A stretch of DNA of 21,571 nucleotides from an uncultured Clostridium sp. (GTDB taxonomy: Bacteria > Cyanobacteriota > Vampirovibrionia > Gastranaerophilales > Gastranaerophilaceae), in NCBI GenBank assembly GCA_958449715.1, contig CAUDIU010000026.1:1-21571 (forward strand). Direction: 5' to 3'. The translations under genes and the position numbers were made by a program. Under the pieces are notes generated by a model. That model was not told the DNA's origin and made no database searches. It saw only the letters and a program-made list of their open reading frames with translations. Positions 9,301-15,505 of the stretch are shown here, one piece after another (positions within the stretch are counted from its first letter, which is position 1; each line of letters starts with the position of its first letter).

Positions 9301-9363
9301 AAATTTAATCCAACTCCAGGTAATGAAACTTGTAAATATTGCCCTTATAAAGATTTTTGCTAG
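6334..9363 (+). CDS. UvrD/Rep-type helicase fused to Fe-S PD-(D/E)XK nuclease
   Basis: A 1009-aa superfamily 1A helicase with a C-terminal RecB/AddB/Cas4-like nuclease, expected to unwind and degrade or process DNA ends. Helicase motifs: Q motif near residue 9, Walker A AGPGTGKT (24-31), motif II VDEYQD (261-266), motif III VGDDDQ (290-295) and motif VI YVGMTRAK (684-691). The nuclease spans about 765-1009, with His806, Asp894 in IDRID and the Asp908-Tyr-Lys910 of YDYKTGG. Cys777 together with Cys1000-x2-Cys1003-x5-Cys1009 reproduces the four-cysteine 4Fe-4S staple of AddB and Cas4. Architecture resembles a single-chain AddA/AdnA-like enzyme, but no addB, recC or recD partner lies next to it. 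The operon with a WYL regulator and the shared operator with rtcB point to an inducible repair or defence function. RBS AAAAAGGAA precedes the ATG. Confidence 0.93.
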   Translation: MTITPNSKQQECIDNIDGKYLVLAGPGTGKTFTMIQRIKNMIEKGINPEKILCLTFSDAATNEVKTRLEKELGKLDVGVNVYTYHGFCNEIILENTIDFELSDNIKVMPDAVSISLIKECIDEIDSKIYRTKRNDPYYFIKEIRDNIKEIKANRLTKEKFFHNIETNPDWEPKLVELQKKLAELNENNKKVPKKLLNDIDAIEKKITKVKEIWKFYELYKSKMEEQRYFDFSDMINLVLEKFETDSVFLSKIANKYEYILVDEYQDTNKNQNEIVFHLTKALESENVFVVGDDDQIIYTFQGARIDNVERFLKEFPDTKVICLKENMRSTQNILDTARKIVEQDDKRLEINPEFAKYNIDKHLVSKNTKLPFKDRKVRFYHYADILQEYQEIVDEIVNLIESNGCPKDDSGNKKLSEIAILTRDNNSLATFAEMLKEKNIPSELKEGKSIFQIISSNILYYYMQLLINPELHSDKFFRLALSQPFNIHPKDFETIYNQKSHYKSFVEMINSIDKKDLIEPEKIDKFINIFNHLLSYKTNETLKNVVLEIGCKTGIFDYYINSETNRIENISGLKKLVDEAVNFSNTQKKISIEEFVEYLTMCFTDEIPIKIDKSPVAMNAVQLSTYHSAKGREFEYVYMPTLKNRDWESSSKSLRPIVPLDASEYKTDDELRELKKSDCIKLLYVGMTRAKHTLRLSYPKNINGSTQTPTKFISSIEDVFEIEQEPFTYDSSTFLLGNIKALRKLDYDYEKDFCSMVDKKLEGKSFSPSAVNTYLKCPRQYFYNYILDLSPKDGNPDSLSFGKAVHSACEFAVRFAKLNNEYPTKEEFINEFKKALDKLPMSSYKQREIHIERGEKALSEYYIQMCNTPSSMLYEVEKPINFELDGIKFYGIIDRIDKNSDGTYTIYDYKTGGAKDSKIICPDGKHEDYYNQMGLYKYYFEKSTGNTVKETIFIFPEEFTDNFTLNLTQDDCKAIDTKFKEAISNIKNYKFNPTPGNETCKYCPYKDFC

Positions 9364-9528
9364 ATAAATTATTCATATACAATCGAGTTAAAGTATTTGT
9401 TTGTGATAATGAAAAATTAAATTCAGAAGTGATATTAGATATATTAATATTTAATTAAAGAAAAAGTAATGAAAAAGAATATTCGGTTTTAAAAATTTAG
9501 AAGTTTCTGGATATTTGTATCACCGAAC

Positions 9529-9554
9529 TTGACATAGTTGTATTTTAATATAAT
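9529..9554 (+). promoter_or_regulatory. Probable promoter of the FtsZ-like gene
   Basis: A perfect -35 TTGACA (9529-9534) and a perfect -10 TATAAT (9549-9554) are present, but with only 14 nt between them. TTTATA at 9554-9559 gives a 19-nt spacer as an alternative. The rest of 9364-9528 is AT-rich without an open frame; a 6-bp inverted repeat TTCGGT/ACCGAA lies at 9482-9487 and 9522-9527. The 19-bp operator of region 1 is absent here. Confidence 0.55.
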
Positions 9555-9581
9555 TTATATGCACAAACAAAAGGAGGCAAT

Positions 9582-10127
9582 ATGAATAATAATTTAATTA
9601 TTATTGGCATTGGGGAAGGTGGATGCAAAATAGTTTCAAAACTGGATGAAAAATATCAAAAACTTTTTATTGATACTGATGAAGATGTTATTGAAAAATA
9701 TAACGGTTTAAGAATTGGGAAAAAGTTTTGTGGAGAGTATTCAGCTCAAGGAGATATTAATCTTGCTGAATTATCAGTAAGTGAAAATAAAGAAGATTTA
9801 TTATCTGCAATAAAAAACTATGATGAAATAATACTTGTAGCTCCTTTAGGAGGTGGCACATCCTGCGGTGTTTCTAAAAAATTTGTTGAATTAATTATAG
9901 ATACCAATAAATCTGTTAAATTCTTTACGAGTTTCCCATTTGATTTTGAAGGTAGAGTACGTTTATTAAAATCTGTAAAAACTTTTGATTATTTAAAGCA
10001 ACTTTGTAATGTTATTCTTGTTGACAAGTTTGATATTTATAAAATCCACAACAGAATCAGTATTAATCAAATATTTGAAAATCAAGATAACCTATTTATT
10101 CAAGAAATAGAAAAGATTTGTGTCTAA
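9582..10127 (+). CDS. Short FtsZ/tubulin-like GTPase-domain protein
   Basis: A 181-aa protein matching the N-terminal GTP-binding half of FtsZ. The T1 loop GIGEGG (9-14) corresponds to the FtsZ GxGGGG start, IDTD (30-33) to the NTD loop, and GGGTSCG (90-96) to the tubulin signature GGGTGTG, with Ser-Cys replacing Gly-Thr. PFDFEGR (119-125) matches the P-F-x-F-E-G-(R/K) strand that follows in FtsZ. The protein ends soon after, so the T7 catalytic loop and the whole C-terminal domain of normal FtsZ (about 350-400 aa) are missing. It could bind GTP but cannot complete the usual inter-subunit hydrolysis site. A strong RBS AAAGGAGG and a good promoter argue for a real gene rather than a fragment. 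It may be a modulator or inhibitor of cell division FtsZ, or a minimal tubulin of an element; both are inference. Confidence 0.8.
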   Translation: MNNNLIIIGIGEGGCKIVSKLDEKYQKLFIDTDEDVIEKYNGLRIGKKFCGEYSAQGDINLAELSVSENKEDLLSAIKNYDEIILVAPLGGGTSCGVSKKFVELIIDTNKSVKFFTSFPFDFEGRVRLLKSVKTFDYLKQLCNVILVDKFDIYKIHNRISINQIFENQDNLFIQEIEKICV

Positions 10128-10178
10128 CTAGTTGAAAACAGACGTAAAAAGAGCAATCCTTTAAAAGAGGTGATAGTA

Positions 10179-10565
10179 ATGAAAAACAACAGGACCGAAA
10201 TCGAAAATGAATGGAAAAATATTTTTGGTACTGATTTACCAAAACATATACACAAAGCATATGCTACAAAATATATAAAATGGCATAAAGCAAATGGAAC
10301 TTTAAATAAATCCCTACAAAACCGAATCTCCAAACTAATTGAAAATTATGAGAGAGGTCTCTCTACATTTACCCCATCTTTTTCTATAGAACTTAAAACT
10401 GGAACAAGACTAGTTAGAGAATTTCGAGGAATAAAATACGAAGTTACAAAACTTGAAAAAGGTTACTTGTTCGAAGAGAAAACCTATAAAAGTCTTTCAG
10501 TAATAGCAAATAAAATTACGGGAACACGTTGGAATGGTAAGAAATTTTTTGGACTAGTAAAATGA
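10179..10565 (+). CDS. DUF2924 family protein
   Basis: A 128-aa DUF2924 protein. The family C-terminus is very clear: GTRLVREFRG (75-84) and then SLSVIANKITGTRWNG (105-120) followed by KKFFGL. DUF2924 genes are commonly found beside large serine recombinases in phages and integrative elements; their role is unknown, perhaps DNA binding or assistance to the recombinase. The ATG at 10179 is chosen because AAAGAGGTGA ends 5 nt before it; a GTG at 10170 lies inside that ribosome site. The last four bases overlap the next gene (ATGA), so the two are coupled. A broken serine recombinase lies about 840 bp downstream, which supports the mobile-element reading. Confidence 0.88.
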   Translation: MKNNRTEIENEWKNIFGTDLPKHIHKAYATKYIKWHKANGTLNKSLQNRISKLIENYERGLSTFTPSFSIELKTGTRLVREFRGIKYEVTKLEKGYLFEEKTYKSLSVIANKITGTRWNGKKFFGLVK

Positions 10566-11350
10566 AAAAATTAAAAAACAAATTTAAGCAAGCAACTGAT
10601 TTTCGTTTTGGTAAGGCTTTTGTAAATATTTCAAATTGCGAAGATATTTTTTGTATTAACAAAAAGGGGGAAGTCCTTTTTAAAACTAAATTTGACCCGT
10701 TTGGATTTAATCATGCCAATCAGTCTATTGTACGTAATAAAGAGTTTTTACATGGCGTAATCAATCGCAGAGGGCAGATAATTATTCCTTGCATATATGA
10801 TTATATCTATACAGAACTTAATGGCTATACATTAGAAAAAAATGGTATTAATAGAAAAGTAAATTTTGAAGGGAAGTCTATTTTTCAACCACAGTCAAAA
10901 TCTAATGTTATTATGTTTAAAACTAAACGAGTATCATCACTACCTTATCTTCCGAGAGAGAAGAATGGTAAATGGGGGATTGTTCCATTTCTAGGAGAAG
11001 AAAATGAAATAGTAATTCCTTTTGAATATGACGATTGTGACAATTTTTATGAATACGAGCTTGCTAGAGTCCAAAAAAATGAGAAATATGGGTTTATAAA
11101 TCCTAAAAATGAAATTGTTATTCCTATCGAGTATGATAGGATTGGAGACTTTGGCTTTAAATTCGGCATATGTCTTGTTGAAAAAGGTGGGCGCTGTGGA
11201 TTTATTGATAAAGATAACAATTTTGTAATACCGTTAATGTACGGAGCTTCAAGTAATGAATTTATAGAGGGGATAGCTTGTGTTGAAGTAAATAGGGAAG
11301 CTGAAACTTATTACAAATATATCAGTACTAATGGAGATGATGCTTTTTAA
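10562..11350 (+). CDS. WG-repeat protein
   Basis: A 262-aa protein made mostly of WG (KWG-type) repeats, short beta units that form a repeat scaffold used for protein binding. Recognisable units are HGVINRRGQIIIPCIYD (64-80), KWGIVPF...VIPFEYD (137-157), KYGFINPKNEIVIPIEYD (175-192) and RCGFIDKDNNFVIPLMYG (211-228). No signal peptide or membrane segment is visible, so it is probably cytoplasmic. It starts within the stop codon of the DUF2924 gene (ATGA overlap) and depends on translation of that gene. Its position between DUF2924 and the recombinase remnant is unusual and marks it as cargo of the former element. The partner is unknown. Confidence 0.85.
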   Translation: MKKLKNKFKQATDFRFGKAFVNISNCEDIFCINKKGEVLFKTKFDPFGFNHANQSIVRNKEFLHGVINRRGQIIIPCIYDYIYTELNGYTLEKNGINRKVNFEGKSIFQPQSKSNVIMFKTKRVSSLPYLPREKNGKWGIVPFLGEENEIVIPFEYDDCDNFYEYELARVQKNEKYGFINPKNEIVIPIEYDRIGDFGFKFGICLVEKGGRCGFIDKDNNFVIPLMYGASSNEFIEGIACVEVNREAETYYKYISTNGDDAF

Positions 11351-11406
11351 TGATAATATTGTGTTTTTAGGCTTGATTAAAAAATGCAATGAGCGATTAA
11401 TGTGGT

Positions 11407-11610
11407 ATGAAAATAGTTTTTAAATGCGCAATATATACTCGGAAATCTTAAGAAGAAGTATTAGAGCAAGATTTTAACTCACTTAATGCACAGAGTGAAG
11501 CTTGCGAATCTTATATAACATCCCAGAAACACTAAGGTTGGGGATTAGTTGAAAAACAATATAATGATGTCATTTTTTTTGGTGGGGTAGAGCTATTTAA
11601 ATTTTTATAA
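11407..11610 (+). pseudogene. Large serine recombinase, N-terminal remnant with two internal stops
   Basis: In one frame the sequence reads MKIVFKCAIYTRKS, stop, EEVLEQDFNSLNAQSEACES, YITSQKH, stop, GWGLVEKQYND, then a degraded FFGG and a final stop at 11608. This matches the start of large serine recombinases: YTRKSSEEGLEQDFNSLDAQ, REACEAYIxSQKHEGW and YDDGGFSGG. The first stop (TAA 11449-11451) replaces the Ser/Thr after RKS. The second (TAA 11533-11535) replaces the Glu before GW, probably GAA to TAA. The catalytic domain breaks off at the GFSGG motif, and the rest of the roughly 500-aa protein is missing. The gene is dead and explains the DUF2924 gene just upstream. Confidence 0.85.
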
Positions 11611-11663
11611 TATAAAAGGTCCTTGCTAATTAAAATTTTAGTTTTTTTATTGATTTTAATTAA

Positions 11664-11683
11664 TATAATTTTTTATGTATAAT
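11664..11683 (+). promoter_or_regulatory. Possible -10 elements of the secreted nuclease gene
   Basis: Two TATAAT hexamers lie at 11664-11669 and 11678-11683. If the second is used, transcription would begin at about 11690, right at the ATG at 11691. No Shine-Dalgarno sequence precedes that ATG, so the mRNA may be leaderless. No good -35 is seen. Confidence 0.4.
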
Positions 11684-11690
11684 AACCGTA

Positions 11691-13457
11691 ATGAAAAAGA
11701 TTTTAGCAATTGCGTTAATACTGACAACAGTGTCAATTATACCTGTATCTGCATCAGTTGAACATAAGGTAATTAAGGTTATTGATGGGGATACTGTATA
11801 TGTTGACTTTAATGATGACGGAATAGCTGAACAAGATGAAAAAGTCCGCATCAATGGAATTGATACATTTGAAACTAAACTCAATAACGGACTAAATTGG
11901 CAGATGAAGCTATATAACCTTACTCAAGAAGAAGCCTTAGGACTTGGGTATTATGGAAAAGAATTTGCTAAAAAGGAATTGTTGAATAAATCCGTAAAAG
12001 CAGAATATACAGCAGAAGAGAAGTTTGATAAGAATAACAGGCACTTGATGTCTATATATTATGACTGTAACAGGCATGGCAAGTGTAAGAATTACGAGCA
12101 AGAGGTCTTAAAAGCAGGACTTGCAATAATTTATACAAAATCTAACCTTGCAGATAAATTAAAGCCTTATGAGAATACAGATAGAATAAAACAAAATACT
12201 AAAAGAACACATAAATTAAATCTTGTTGTATTAAATTATAAAAACGGTAAATATTACAAAACTACTTGCGAATATGCTTTCTTAGCGAGTCAACAAGAGT
12301 TAATTAAAAAGACTTCAAAATATATTCCTTCGTCTTGTTGCTTTAATATTCCACAAAGAAAACAACATAATTATCCACATAAAGATATTAAATTAAATAG
12401 GGATCTCTCTCTATATTTTGTTGACCCCACAAAAAAAGAATTTCCTAAAAATGAATGCACATCTCCTAACTGTAAAGCATTATTGAATATTATTCAAAGT
12501 GCAAATAATACAATAGATTTTGCTTTATATGGATTTAATGAACAAGATGACATTTTAGATGCTCTAATTCAAGCACAATACAGAGGAGTTAAAATCAGAG
12601 GAGTTGTTGATAAAGATGAAGCTGAGTCCTATTACGACACAAAAAAATTGTATGAATACTTTGAAAATATAAAAACAGATACAGAAGCCTCAATAGCTAA
12701 AAAACAACAAGATGAAAAATTTACGAGAGCAAGACACGCTTTAATGCATAATAAATTCTTTATTATAGATGATAAGTATGTCTGGACTGGTTCTACAAAT
12801 GTTTCATCAAGTTGTATGACATTAAATGCAAATTCCTCTGTACTTATAAACTCATCAAAAATTGCAGAACTATATAAAAAAGAATTTGAACAAATGTATA
12901 TAGGAGAGAGATTTCACGGTAATAAAGAACTAATTAAGAATAATGAACATATTAAACTTAATAATGGTGAGACTGATGTATCTGTTTATTTTTCTCCAAA
13001 AGCAGAAGCTATCACAAACTATGTGAGACCAATAATACAAAGTGCAAAAACTTCCATTCATATATCGATGTTTTATTTAACGCATCGAAAAATAGTACAA
13101 GATTTAATAGATGCTAAAAATAGAGGAGTAGATGTAAAAATAATATTAGATGGCGATTTTGTTGCTGATGGATATTCTCCACATGAAAAATTACGTGCTG
13201 CTAATGTCCCAGTAAAAATAGAAAATTGGAAAGGTCGTATGCATATGAAAAATGCAGTTATAGATGGTAAAATTTCTATTTTAGGTTCAACAAATTGGAC
13301 TTCAACAGCAGAACTTGTGAATGACGAAAATATGCTAATCATAATTGATGAAAAAATAGCTAAAGAGGTTGAAAATAATTTTCAGAAATTATGGAAAACA
13401 ATACCTGATAATTGGTTATTTTTAACACCTGAATTCAGAGTAAAACCTAAAAAATAA
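11691..13457 (+). CDS. Secreted nuclease: thermonuclease domain fused to phospholipase D-like domains
   Basis: A 588-aa exported protein. Residues 1-22 form a signal peptide (MKK, hydrophobic core, cut after VSA or ASA). A staphylococcal-nuclease (SNase) domain follows (about 24-150), with all key positions: Asp34 in DGDT, Arg53, Asp58 and Glu61 in RINGIDTFE, and Arg117 in NNRHL. A cysteine-containing linker leads to two phospholipase D-type half-domains: HNKFFIID with GSTN (His353, Lys355, Asp360, 367-370) and HMKNAVID with GSTN (His518, Lys520, Asp525, 532-535). PLD proteins of this kind often cut nucleic acids. The product is thus a two-headed nuclease acting outside the cytoplasm, perhaps to scavenge DNA or attack neighbours. 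A phospholipase activity for the PLD part cannot be excluded. The gene ends directly against the convergent PP-loop gene. Confidence 0.9.
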   Translation: MKKILAIALILTTVSIIPVSASVEHKVIKVIDGDTVYVDFNDDGIAEQDEKVRINGIDTFETKLNNGLNWQMKLYNLTQEEALGLGYYGKEFAKKELLNKSVKAEYTAEEKFDKNNRHLMSIYYDCNRHGKCKNYEQEVLKAGLAIIYTKSNLADKLKPYENTDRIKQNTKRTHKLNLVVLNYKNGKYYKTTCEYAFLASQQELIKKTSKYIPSSCCFNIPQRKQHNYPHKDIKLNRDLSLYFVDPTKKEFPKNECTSPNCKALLNIIQSANNTIDFALYGFNEQDDILDALIQAQYRGVKIRGVVDKDEAESYYDTKKLYEYFENIKTDTEASIAKKQQDEKFTRARHALMHNKFFIIDDKYVWTGSTNVSSSCMTLNANSSVLINSSKIAELYKKEFEQMYIGERFHGNKELIKNNEHIKLNNGETDVSVYFSPKAEAITNYVRPIIQSAKTSIHISMFYLTHRKIVQDLIDAKNRGVDVKIILDGDFVADGYSPHEKLRAANVPVKIENWKGRMHMKNAVIDGKISILGSTNWTSTAELVNDENMLIIIDEKIAKEVENNFQKLWKTIPDNWLFLTPEFRVKPKK

Positions 13458-14243
13458 CTAATATATTTCAAGTAGATTCTTAAAATGAGCTTCCTTATCG
13501 AGTTTTTTATCTGAATATTTTTTTTTAATGGCTTTTATGTTTTCAGGTTTAATCATATCTTCAAGAGTTATATCTGAACGCCATCCAAAATGTCCTTTTT
13601 TGATATCTTTGCAGTTGTTATATTCATATTCCATTGCTTTTTTGTATAGTTCTGGGTGATGTTCATATAAATTTAACCATTCTAATTTTGATTGATAGAA
13701 ACAGAAAAAACATCCTGAACGAGATTTCCATTTCATGTATTCAGGGAAACCAATTCCTGAATTATTTAAGATATCATATATATCTTTCTTGATTAAACCA
13801 TCCTCAACAAATAAAAACCTTTCTTTTATGTATGGTTTATTGCTTGTTGCCGTTTTAACTCTTTGAGGTTCATCTGCTCTAATTCCTATATATAAGTTAA
13901 TATGCTTACAATTTTCATTATTTATAATGGTTCTAAACATATTTTGAATAGTTTTTGTTTTTAATTCTACTGTGCACCAACGATTTTGAGGTGTCGGTAA
14001 AATATTACGTGTTTCATAAATATGCTGAAAACTAACTGGAGGTTTTAATCTTGTAATTTTTTTGCCCAAAAATATTTCTAATTTATTCAAGTAATCATAT
14101 AATTCTGGTAATTCAAGTTCTGTATCACAAAAATAGTATTGAATTTCTTTATGAATATTAGGATAGTTCTCTTTTATATATAAAGCCAATGCTGCTGAAT
14201 CTTTTCCGCCTGATAGAGATAAAATATGATATTCTTTTTCCAT
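13458..14243 (-). CDS. PP-loop protein of the PAPS reductase/DndC type
   Basis: A 261-aa member of the phosphoadenosine-phosphosulfate reductase-like PP-loop family. The P-loop SGGKDS (11-16) binds ATP or an adenylated substrate. CDTELE (39-44), RWCTVELK (88-95) and SGCFFC (176-181) supply cysteines Cys90, Cys178 and Cys181 that could hold a metal or Fe-S cluster, as in DndC-like proteins. NLYIGIRADEPQR (116-128) is also typical. The C-terminal half does not carry the ECGIH signature of true assimilatory PAPS reductase, so sulfate assimilation is unlikely. A role in thiolation or nucleic-acid modification is possible, but no dndB, dndD or dndE gene is near. RBS AAGGAG precedes the ATG. Stop codons of this gene and the secreted nuclease are adjacent with no base between. 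Confidence 0.88.
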   Translation of the reverse strand: MEKEYHILSLSGGKDSAALALYIKENYPNIHKEIQYYFCDTELELPELYDYLNKLEIFLGKKITRLKPPVSFQHIYETRNILPTPQNRWCTVELKTKTIQNMFRTIINNENCKHINLYIGIRADEPQRVKTATSNKPYIKERFLFVEDGLIKKDIYDILNNSGIGFPEYMKWKSRSGCFFCFYQSKLEWLNLYEHHPELYKKAMEYEYNNCKDIKKGHFGWRSDITLEDMIKPENIKAIKKKYSDKKLDKEAHFKNLLEIY

Positions 14244-14587
14244 TAGTTCTCCTTATAATACGTTACACAAAAGCACAGTAAAGCCACTGCTTCACTGTGC
14301 TAAAAACTTTCAGTTACTCCTTGCAAACACAAAAATCATCTAGGATTTTGCTTAACAAGAGGTGTATTACCTTTTTCATTATTACTGCAAAATGACAAAT
14401 ATGACTATTACTTAATCTTTTTTTAAGGTTTTACAATTTTTACCTTTTACTTTTTTTAGTAAAAACTAATTCAAATCTGTTCTTTTAAATTTTTAAAAAG
14501 ACAATTTTAAATAAATTTAGCAAAAAATTTCTTTTTCAAATTTTAGAAAAATAAGTAATATATATTAAAATAATGAAAGGCTCGAAT
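14244..14587. other. Divergent intergenic region with a strong hairpin
   Basis: These 344 bases lie between two divergent genes. The half next to the PP-loop gene holds a strong stem-loop (14272-14301). The other half is very AT-rich, and a TATATT -10-like element lies near 14561 before the plus-strand gene. I see no open frame or RNA gene in it. Confidence 0.5.
14272..14301 (-). repeat. Stem-loop in the PP-loop gene leader
   Basis: AGCACAGT pairs with ACTGTGCT, and inside it AAGC pairs with GCTT around a CACT loop, with one A-C mismatch between the two stems. On the minus strand the stem is followed by TTTTG, then about 25 nt to the gene's start codon. It could be a leader attenuator or an operator. 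The T-run is short for a full terminator. Confidence 0.6.
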
Positions 14588-15241
14588 ATGCAAACAAAAA
14601 TTTCTCCAAATTATAATTCTACAGCGTTTAAAGGTGCTAACTTAATCAAAATAAAAAAATCAGCATTCCCAAATCCTGAAAATTTAAGAGAATGTTCTCA
14701 ACTATTTTCTAAAAATATTAATAGTGTAAGCGGCGATAAAAGTGGGATAATATCAGTTATTATAGCCATGTTTAAACCTCAAACTCACAAAACTTATATT
14801 TTCCCTGATAATAATGCTTATTTTATGACAAAAAACTCATTAAAGAAAAACAATATACCATATTCTGTAGAATGGTTTTCGCAAAGAGCAAAACTACCTA
14901 TTACTTCTCCCCAAAACAGTGATTATCATTCTTTTTATATTTTAACAGGGGAACATAAAGATAAAGGGATAAAATTAACAAAAAAAGTTCTGACAAATAT
15001 AAGAAAATATACAAAAGAAGCAGGAAAAATATTTCCATTACCTGAAAATATAGAAGGTAAAACTTTTAGAGAAATTATGAATGAATACTTACCATTACGC
15101 AAAGTATATAGTACATCAAAAGCCAGTGTTGAAATAGAAAAAGGTTTGGGTGAAATAATTAGTACAACACCAGTTAATACTATAGAAATAGAATCATTAA
15201 AAGATATTAATAAAATTGCAAGGGATTTGCTTCAAAAATAA
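14588..15241 (+). CDS. Hypothetical protein with N-terminal FKG tag
   Basis: A 217-aa protein with no family I recognise. The start MQTKISPNYNSTAFKGAN at 14588 is preferred over ATG 14573 because GAAAGG lies 7 nt before it and because the resulting N-terminus (FKG at 14-16) matches the tag of other genes nearby. The rest is basic, with many Lys residues, a YxMTKNSLKKNNIPYS stretch and a short C-terminal helix (LKDINKIARDLLQK). No signal peptide or membrane segment is seen. It has its own promoter region and ends in a strong terminator, so it is monocistronic. Confidence 0.75.
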   Translation: MQTKISPNYNSTAFKGANLIKIKKSAFPNPENLRECSQLFSKNINSVSGDKSGIISVIIAMFKPQTHKTYIFPDNNAYFMTKNSLKKNNIPYSVEWFSQRAKLPITSPQNSDYHSFYILTGEHKDKGIKLTKKVLTNIRKYTKEAGKIFPLPENIEGKTFREIMNEYLPLRKVYSTSKASVEIEKGLGEIISTTPVNTIEIESLKDINKIARDLLQK

Positions 15242-15276
15242 GCTTATACTAATAAATTACTATTTAACCAAGCAAT

Positions 15277-15316
15277 AATTCGTAGGTTGTGGTTTCTGTC
15301 CAACCTACGAATTTTT
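15277..15316 (+). terminator. Intrinsic terminator
   Basis: A perfect 13-bp stem AATTCGTAGGTTG / CAACCTACGAATT with an 11-nt loop is followed by further T. It lies 36 nt after the stop of the FKG-tagged gene. Confidence 0.9.
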
Positions 15317-15392
15317 AAATATTGGTAAAAATATAGATATTTTTGAGTATACAATAATTTTAGAAGATGATTTAAATAATCAGATCAATTAC

Positions 15393-15427
15393 ATTTATTT
15401 CAATTTACTTGGAAATATAAAAAGAAT
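15393..15427. repeat. Direct repeat copy 1, flanking the CheR-like gene
   Basis: Thirty-five bases match the copy at 16465-16499 at 31 positions; the shared core includes AATTTACT and TATAAAAAGAAT. This copy lies past the 3' end of the CheR-like gene and serves no visible gene of its own. Confidence 0.6.
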
Positions 15428-15505
15428 ATGTAAATAAGATTATAATTTTAAATTTTGTTGTAAACTAAATTAACTGATTGTATAAACAATGGATTATTCA
15501 AAATG

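Noticed and set aside
10141..10146. GACGTA before the DUF2924 gene as a fourth operator
   Set aside because: Only one half-site is present; the 13 bases before it do not match the left half and no -10 follows at 9 nt.
10170..10178. GTG start for the DUF2924 gene
   Set aside because: The GTG is part of the ribosome binding sequence AAAGAGGTGA that serves ATG 10179.
13458..14243. True PAPS reductase of sulfate assimilation
   Set aside because: The ECGIH-type C-terminal signature and the neighbouring sulfate genes are absent; only the PP-loop family assignment holds.
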